Below, piece by piece: positions 34,044 through 37,992 of a stretch of DNA of 37,992 bases (its first letter is position 1; every line of letters begins with the position of its first letter). Below the pieces are notes generated by a model, which did not search any database, had not been told where the DNA came from, and saw nothing but the letters and a program-made list of their open reading frames with translations. The position numbers were made by a program, and so were the translations under genes. The stretch spans positions 1 through 37,992 of the forward strand of contig JAGDBD010000039.1 in NCBI GenBank assembly GCA_017959225.1, read 5' to 3'. This stretch comes from Fibrobacter sp. GTDB lineage: Bacteria; Fibrobacterota; Fibrobacteria; Fibrobacterales; Fibrobacteraceae.

Positions 34044-34863
34044 CTTTAAGCATCTCCTGCAACACGTAATCCGGTTCCTTCTGCATAATGAAGACTTCTT
34101 CCAGGCGCGTAAATTTTTGGAACGGATCCAGTTCAAGCTCCGTCACCACATCCACATCGCCCTTATGCATGGAACGCACAACACCCACACCGATACCCTT
34201 TGGATAGATTCCGCCAAGGCCCGATGTCACCAAGGTATCGCCTTCCCGTACACCCATATAGGAAGGGATCGTCGCGTTCAAATAATTCGCCGAACCGCCT
34301 TCCAAAAAACCGACCACACGAGTCCTCTGCACCATCACCGAAACGTGCAACGAAGGATCCGGCAAAAGCTGTACTTTTGAATGGAATCTAGAAACCGCAG
34401 CAATACGCCCAACGAGTCCGTGGGTCGTAAAAACAGGCATGTTCTTTTGAATGCCATGGTCCGTTCCACGGTTCACCACGAACGTCGTCAAAAATCGACC
34501 TGGATTTTTTCCGATCACGCGGGCCGTTACAATCGAATAATCCCACACGTTGTCAAAGTGCACCAGTTCACGCAAACGACGCATTTCTTCAAGGCCTTCG
34601 CGCAAATTGTCCCGTTCCATTTTCAAACGGGCATTTTCTTTTTTCAAACGGTCGTTTTCGTAAGCCACCGAATGAATGCGGTCCACCGAAGAAACGACCA
34701 GCTGTGCCGGATAGTATACGGACGAAAGCGCTCCTGCGACAACGGTCTCCTTCCCATCTTTTCCAAGATGGCGAATTCCAAAACCGATCAGGAGCAAAAT
34801 GAGAAAGAGGACGAGCCCGTGACCTTTAGAAAGGACGTTTCTAAACAAACGGAACAATTGCAT
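34027..34863 (-). CDS. mreC: Rod-shape-determining protein MreC
   Basis: A 278-residue periplasmic scaffold protein of the elongasome. It has one membrane helix (about 16-30), a coiled coil of about 35 residues (66-100, with ENDRLKKENARLKMERDNL), and a beta-rich C-terminal domain with RGTDHGIQKNMPVFT and the GEGDTLVTSGLGG-like segment VREGDTLVTSGLGGIYPKG. It starts 21 bases after the mreB stop. Confidence 0.94.
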   Translation of the reverse strand: MQLFRLFRNVLSKGHGLVLFLILLLIGFGIRHLGKDGKETVVAGALSSVYYPAQLVVSSVDRIHSVAYENDRLKKENARLKMERDNLREGLEEMRRLRELVHFDNVWDYSIVTARVIGKNPGRFLTTFVVNRGTDHGIQKNMPVFTTHGLVGRIAAVSRFHSKVQLLPDPSLHVSVMVQRTRVVGFLEGGSANYLNATIPSYMGVREGDTLVTSGLGGIYPKGIGVGVVRSMHKGDVDVVTELELDPFQKFTRLEEVFIMQKEPDYVLQEMLKDAEIH

Positions 34864-34884
34864 GTTCTAACGGGCCTATATCAA

Positions 34885-35907
34885 TTAAATCGTGGACGAA
34901 ATCAACACCGGACGGTATTTGTCCAAATCTTCGAGAATGCGGGCTGCACCCTTGCACACGCAAAGCAGAGGATCATCGATGACGTTCACCGAAAGACCTG
35001 TTTCCTTGCGAATACGAGCGTCCAAACCACGAAGTTTGGAACCGCCTCCCGACATAATGATACCGCGGTCCAAAATGTCCGCAGAAAGTTCCGGAGGTGT
35101 CAATGCAAGAGCCTGCTTCACCGCATCGACAATGGCCGTCACCGGTTCGTTCAATGCTTCGCGAATTTCCTGGCTTGTAATCGTCATGGTACGCGGAAGG
35201 CCGGCCATCACGTCGCCACCTTTTACTTCCATCGTCAGTTCTTCTTCCAGAGGGAACGCAGAACCAATTGCCCATTTGATCTGTTCAGCCGTGCTTTCGC
35301 CCACAATCAGATTGTAAGTCTTGCGCAGATAGTTGACGATGGCTTCATCCATTTCGTCGCCACCCACACGCACAGAAGCGTTGCACACAATGCCGTTCAA
35401 AGCGATCACAGCGATATCCGACGTACCGCCGCCAATATCGACAATCATATTGCCAGCAGGACCTTCCACAGGAATTCCCATACCGACTGCCGCAGCCATC
35501 GGTTCGTGCACCAGGTGAACTTCCTTCGCACCAGCCATGCGAGCAGCATCCGTCACAGCGCGCTTTTCCACTTCGGTAATGCCCGAAGGAACGCCGATCA
35601 CCACACGGGGTTTCACAAGGAACAGCGGGTACTTTTGAACGCGTTTAATGAACGTCGAAAGCAAAATTTCCACCAGCTGGAAGTCCGCGATCACACCGTC
35701 CTTCATCGGGCGAATGGCCACGTTCGCACCCGGCGTACGGCCGAGCATCTTTTTTGCTTCGCTACCGATCGCCGTAACGCGATCGTTTTTACGGTCCATG
35801 GCTACGACCGTAGGTTCATTGATGACAATTCCCTGCCCCGCAACGTGAACCAGGGTATTGGCAGTTCCCAAATCAATGCCGATATCGCAAGAAAAAAGTC
35901 CGAACAA
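34885..35907 (-). CDS. mreB: Rod-shape-determining actin homologue MreB
   Basis: A 340-residue actin-like ATPase that guides side-wall synthesis. Visible: phosphate-1 loop GIDLGTANTLV near residue 11, phosphate-2 loop DIGGGTSDIAV near 165, and the adenosine motif IIMSGGGSKLRGL near 287. The start codon appears to be TTG at 35907: no in-frame ATG exists between the preceding stop and GLFSCDIGIDLG, and AAGAAGGA lies 9-10 bases upstream. It heads the mreBCD-mrdA-rodA operon. Base composition is higher in GC than in the neighbours, in keeping with strong expression. Confidence 0.97.
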   Translation of the reverse strand: MFGLFSCDIGIDLGTANTLVHVAGQGIVINEPTVVAMDRKNDRVTAIGSEAKKMLGRTPGANVAIRPMKDGVIADFQLVEILLSTFIKRVQKYPLFLVKPRVVIGVPSGITEVEKRAVTDAARMAGAKEVHLVHEPMAAAVGMGIPVEGPAGNMIVDIGGGTSDIAVIALNGIVCNASVRVGGDEMDEAIVNYLRKTYNLIVGESTAEQIKWAIGSAFPLEEELTMEVKGGDVMAGLPRTMTITSQEIREALNEPVTAIVDAVKQALALTPPELSADILDRGIIMSGGGSKLRGLDARIRKETGLSVNVIDDPLLCVCKGAARILEDLDKYRPVLISSTI

Positions 35908-35937
35908 AATATGATTTCCTTCTTAATTTTTTGCTAT

Positions 35938-35945
35938 CAAATATA
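35938..35945 (-). promoter_or_regulatory. -10 box of the mreB operon
   Basis: TATATTTG on the minus strand is a full match to TAnnTTTG. It predicts +1 near 35933 and a 26-base leader containing the AAGAAGGA ribosome binding site. No convincing -35 is seen at 17 bases. Confidence 0.6.
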
Positions 35946-35967
35946 ACATAAAAAACTAACGGGATAC

Positions 35968-36336
35968 TCAATTTTTATCCACGTCATCCCCAAAATGCCA
36001 ACGCTTCAAATAACGGTCCCACTGCAAAAAGTGGTTGTCGTAACGGTATTTCCTCTCCTCGTACATTTTGATGTCACGATAGATGAAAAAATCCACATCC
36101 GCATAGGCGGAATACATCTTCGAACGCTCCGGAGTGAAAAAGCGCAAATCGCGAATTTTAAAATAGGGAGAATCCAACAGGGCGCTTTTATCGTTGCTCG
36201 CCTTGAGCGTCTGCGCCACCATAAACTTCAAATCTTCCTGCAAGTAAGCAGAAAGCTTCTCCTCGATGTTTTCCTGCGGCTCGGCACAGCCTAGGAACAA
36301 AAGACTTAAGAACAGTAACAGCAACCACTTTCGCAT
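35968..36336 (-). CDS. Small lipoprotein, unknown function
   Basis: A 122-residue protein with signal peptide and lipobox LFLGC (C17), then a mostly charged, helical and aromatic-rich mature part (ending FGDDVDKN). No family recognised. The ATG is exactly 4 bases after TATATTTG and has no ribosome binding site, so it is probably leaderless. No clear terminator separates it from mreB 60 bases downstream, so it might be cotranscribed with the rod-shape operon. Confidence 0.75.
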   Translation of the reverse strand: MRKWLLLLFLSLLFLGCAEPQENIEEKLSAYLQEDLKFMVAQTLKASNDKSALLDSPYFKIRDLRFFTPERSKMYSAYADVDFFIYRDIKMYEERKYRYDNHFLQWDRYLKRWHFGDDVDKN

Positions 36337-36340
36337 ATTC

Positions 36341-36348
36341 CAAATATA
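36341..36348 (-). promoter_or_regulatory. -10 box of the small lipoprotein gene, leaderless arrangement
   Basis: TATATTTG on the minus strand is followed by GAAT and ATG at 36336. The first T of the box is the last T of the upstream terminator. Confidence 0.65.
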
Positions 36349-36382
36349 AAAAAGCGCCGTTTCAAACGAACAGCGCTTTTTT
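36348..36382 (-). terminator. Intrinsic terminator of the large outer-membrane protein gene
   Basis: AAAAAAGCGC (36348-36357) and GCGCTTTTTT (36373-36382) form a symmetric stem that could work in both directions. On the minus strand it ends in six T, 20 bases after the gene stop. Confidence 0.85.
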
Positions 36383-36402
36383 CAAAAAATCAAAGGATTT
36401 TC

Positions 36403-37692
36403 TTAGAAAGAATAGGTCGCATCCAGACGGGAGAACCAACGGCCTTCACCCTGGAACGGGTTGCGGAACAGGAGGTCTTCTGCAATCGTCACATCGATCT
36501 TCAGCTTTTCTTCAATGTTAATGCCGAAGCCCCAACCCACATGGTCATCCATGGTGCCGTTGCCGATCGGATTCGTGGAGAAGAAAGAACCGTCGTCCGA
36601 GCAAATGCCGCTATTTCCTGCGTTGTGAGAATCCACAGAGCATTCCGTGTAAAGAATGGACTTCTGGCCGCCCACGCGGATCACAAACCAATCGTACCAA
36701 ATGTTGCGTTCGATACCGAAGCTGATCACGCCACCGATATCCTTGCGCTTATCCCAGTACGAATGATCGCTGTTTTTCGCATCATAGGTAGAAACGCCCG
36801 TATCGTAGTCATAGCTCCAGTCGTGAGCCTTTTTCTTGTTCCAGACGAAGTCTGCGCCCATCCAGAAGAAACCTCTGTCAAGGCCCACGTTAATGCCCAA
36901 ACCGGCCTGTGCATGAGTTTCACGAATGCCAGGCGCCTTCAAGAAGTGGCCGTTCATCGCCGGCACAAGTTCACCGTCGATTGCATCTAACGTCACAAAT
37001 GCGCGGGAATTCACGAGGTAAGAGAAGTCGCCGTCGTCAAAGAAGTTCTTGTGTTCCGGACCGTACTGGATTCGAGCGATACCGCCGGAAAGTTCCCAGT
37101 CCATCGTGTTGGTCAACTGCAAGTTAAGACCTGCGTCGGCACGGATCACGGATGCATAGGAATCGTCATCAACCTGATATTCGCCGCTCTTCGTTTCATA
37201 ACCACCATCCTGGTGAGCGATATAAACGTGTAAACCCAGAGCGTTACCATCCGAAAGCGTACCACCGAGGAAGCCATCAAAGTTTGTCACGGTCTTCGGC
37301 AAATTATGCTTGTTACCGTTTTCGTCCACGTAATAATCCGGAAGGAATCTAAAGAGAAGTGCATCTTCGCGGCCAAAGAGACCACCAATGGAAAGACGCG
37401 GATCCGGAGCTTCTTCGCTACCGAGGCTCAGCGAAAAGATGCCGCCGAAAGTCGGATGCTGAGGATCTTTATTCGTACCCGTTTCCACATCGGTCAAATA
37501 AGGACCAAAACCACCGATCAAGTAGTTCGGATACAAATTGATGTTTGCCGGGTTATCGAAAATACTCACGTCGTCCATAATGTACGTCGTGTTCTTGCCC
37601 ATGGATTCAACACGGGCAAATGTTGCAAACGCGGAACCTACACCCAAAATTCCCACCGTGAATCCGAGCGCAGCAGCAGTTTTCAAGTTCAT
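36403..37692 (-). CDS. Predicted outer-membrane beta-barrel protein, unrecognised family
   Basis: A 429-residue protein with a signal peptide (MNLKTAAALGFTVGILGVGSAFA). A segment MDDVSIFDNPANINLYPNYL resembles the start of FadL/PorV-like or other surface barrels. Many amphipathic strands follow, and the C-terminus is aromatic (RLDATYSF). An extracellular-loop region has two cysteines (CSVDSHNAGNSGIC). The ATG at 37692 has AGGAG 7 bases upstream; a TTG one codon earlier is not needed. The strong promoter, good ribosome site and GC-rich codons suggest an abundant protein. Function unknown; a porin-like or T9SS-associated role is possible. Confidence 0.75.
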   Translation of the reverse strand: MNLKTAAALGFTVGILGVGSAFATFARVESMGKNTTYIMDDVSIFDNPANINLYPNYLIGGFGPYLTDVETGTNKDPQHPTFGGIFSLSLGSEEAPDPRLSIGGLFGREDALLFRFLPDYYVDENGNKHNLPKTVTNFDGFLGGTLSDGNALGLHVYIAHQDGGYETKSGEYQVDDDSYASVIRADAGLNLQLTNTMDWELSGGIARIQYGPEHKNFFDDGDFSYLVNSRAFVTLDAIDGELVPAMNGHFLKAPGIRETHAQAGLGINVGLDRGFFWMGADFVWNKKKAHDWSYDYDTGVSTYDAKNSDHSYWDKRKDIGGVISFGIERNIWYDWFVIRVGGQKSILYTECSVDSHNAGNSGICSDDGSFFSTNPIGNGTMDDHVGWGFGINIEEKLKIDVTIAEDLLFRNPFQGEGRWFSRLDATYSF

Positions 37693-37713
37693 CAATCAAC
37701 TCCTGTTTTTTCG

Positions 37714-37744
37714 TAAAACTAATTTGTATTCCAAGTTTTCGCAA
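37714..37744 (-). promoter_or_regulatory. Promoter of the large outer-membrane protein gene
   Basis: On the minus strand TTGCGA (37744-37739), 17-base spacer, TAGTTTTA (37721-37714). Expected +1 is 37709, giving a 17-base leader with AGGAG. Confidence 0.65.
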
Positions 37745-37758
37745 GGAAAAAATAAACA

Positions 37759-37793
37759 AAAAGGGCTGGAAGCAAAACACTTCCAGTCCTTTT
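37759..37793 (-). terminator. Intrinsic terminator of the TonB/AgmX-like gene
   Basis: On the minus strand AAAAGGACTGGAAG (37793-37780) pairs with CTTCCAGCCCTTTT (37772-37759), with one mismatch, a 7-base loop and a following T-rich stretch. It lies 19 bases after the stop at 37813. Confidence 0.9.
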
Positions 37794-37812
37794 GTCATGC
37801 TTGAATGGCGAA

Positions 37813-37992
37813 TTATTCGGAGAAGGTGAACGGAATTGTCACCGTGGTGTTACCCGACTTGACCTTGCTGAAGGTCCAGCGCTTCACAGCATTCTTCACA
37901 GCGTTATCGAATTCACCGAAACCGGTGGAGGAGGACGCAATGGAGATCGTGATAACGTCACCACCCGGAGCAATGGTGAAGCGGAGCGTCAC
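37813..37992 (-). CDS. C-terminal end of a TonB/AgmX-PglI-like protein (partial)
   Basis: An open frame enters from the right edge and gives 59 residues before a TAA at 37813-37815. The peptide runs VTLRFTIAPGGDVITISIASSS, then FDNAVKNAVKRWTF, then TVTIPFTFSE. This is the pattern of the TonB-like/AgmX-PglI C-terminal domain found in energy transducers and gliding proteins: beta strand, G-x-V, SS-T-G, a helix ending in W-x-F, and a final F-x-F strand. The rest of the gene lies outside the window, so whether it has an N-terminal membrane anchor or FHA domain is not known. Confidence 0.75.
   Translation of the reverse strand: MTLRFTIAPGGDVITISIASSSTGFGEFDNAVKNAVKRWTFSKVKSGNTTVTIPFTFSE

Noticed and set aside
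34381..35946. 521-residue open frame on the plus strand opposite mreB/mreC
   Set aside because: Antisense to well-conserved mreB, His/Arg-rich with no motif or signal. A shadow of the mreB codon pattern.

Overview
The window looks like chromosomal DNA from a Fibrobacter-like bacterium (Fibrobacterota). This is inferred from the mix of genes: a group II/III-like nifH, a GH8 cellulase-family enzyme with a type IX secretion (T9SS) type A sorting tail, lipoproteins with long serine-rich linkers behind the lipobox, a CotH/lamin-tail surface lipoprotein, several beta-barrel outer-membrane proteins of no known family, and a UbiA-UbiX-UbiE quinone set. Coding density is very high. No gap exceeds 300 bases, and many neighbours overlap by 4 to 22 bases. 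I see no phage, insertion sequence or CRISPR array.

Layout. 1-0.9 kb: nifH closed by a terminator. 0.9-3 kb: a MalY/PatB-type C-S lyase converging on a LysR regulator. 3-5.3 kb: an ABC module (ATPase, MacB/FtsX-like permease, Cys/His-rich DUF4418-like membrane protein) whose leader is almost entirely one hairpin containing the ribosome binding site. 5.4-8 kb: an SDR oxidoreductase and, divergent, a serine-rich metzincin-like lipoprotein that carries in-frame copies of a palindromic repeat. 8-10.7 kb: an M16 peptidase and murD. 10.7-14.5 kb: a gtrA / FAD mutase-like / GT-C glycosyltransferase operon. 14.5-17.8 kb: the GH8 enzyme, then a GGDEF protein with a Rossmann-fold partner. 17.8-23.6 kb: fmt-rsmB followed by two outer-membrane proteins, plus an M18 aminopeptidase. 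23.7-26.8 kb: birA, then ubiE-ubiX-ubiA and a small membrane protein. 26.8-29.7 kb: the CotH lipoprotein and tRNA-Leu(UAA) plus tRNA-Ser(UGA). 29.6-36 kb: the rod-shape operon mreB-mreC-mreD-mrdA-rodA followed by comF. 36-38 kb: a small lipoprotein, a large outer-membrane protein, and the 3' end of a TonB/AgmX-like gene.

The strongest window-wide signal is promoter architecture. A box close to TAnnTTTG recurs, the form described for the Bacteroidetes -7 element. It appears upstream of the tRNAs (with a TTGACA at 17 bases), mreB, the CotH gene and the large outer-membrane protein gene, each at ordinary leader distances. At six protein genes (malY, M16 peptidase, gtrA, fmt, ubiE, small lipoprotein) the box ends exactly 4 bases before the start codon. 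If the box spans -12 to -5, the first base of the start codon is then +1, so these mRNAs should be leaderless. In five of the six the terminator of the previous gene runs directly into this box. Two other genes (DUF4418-like and comF) have the ribosome binding site buried in the 3' arm of a strong hairpin.

All functional calls come from reading motifs and family resemblance by eye; no database search was possible.
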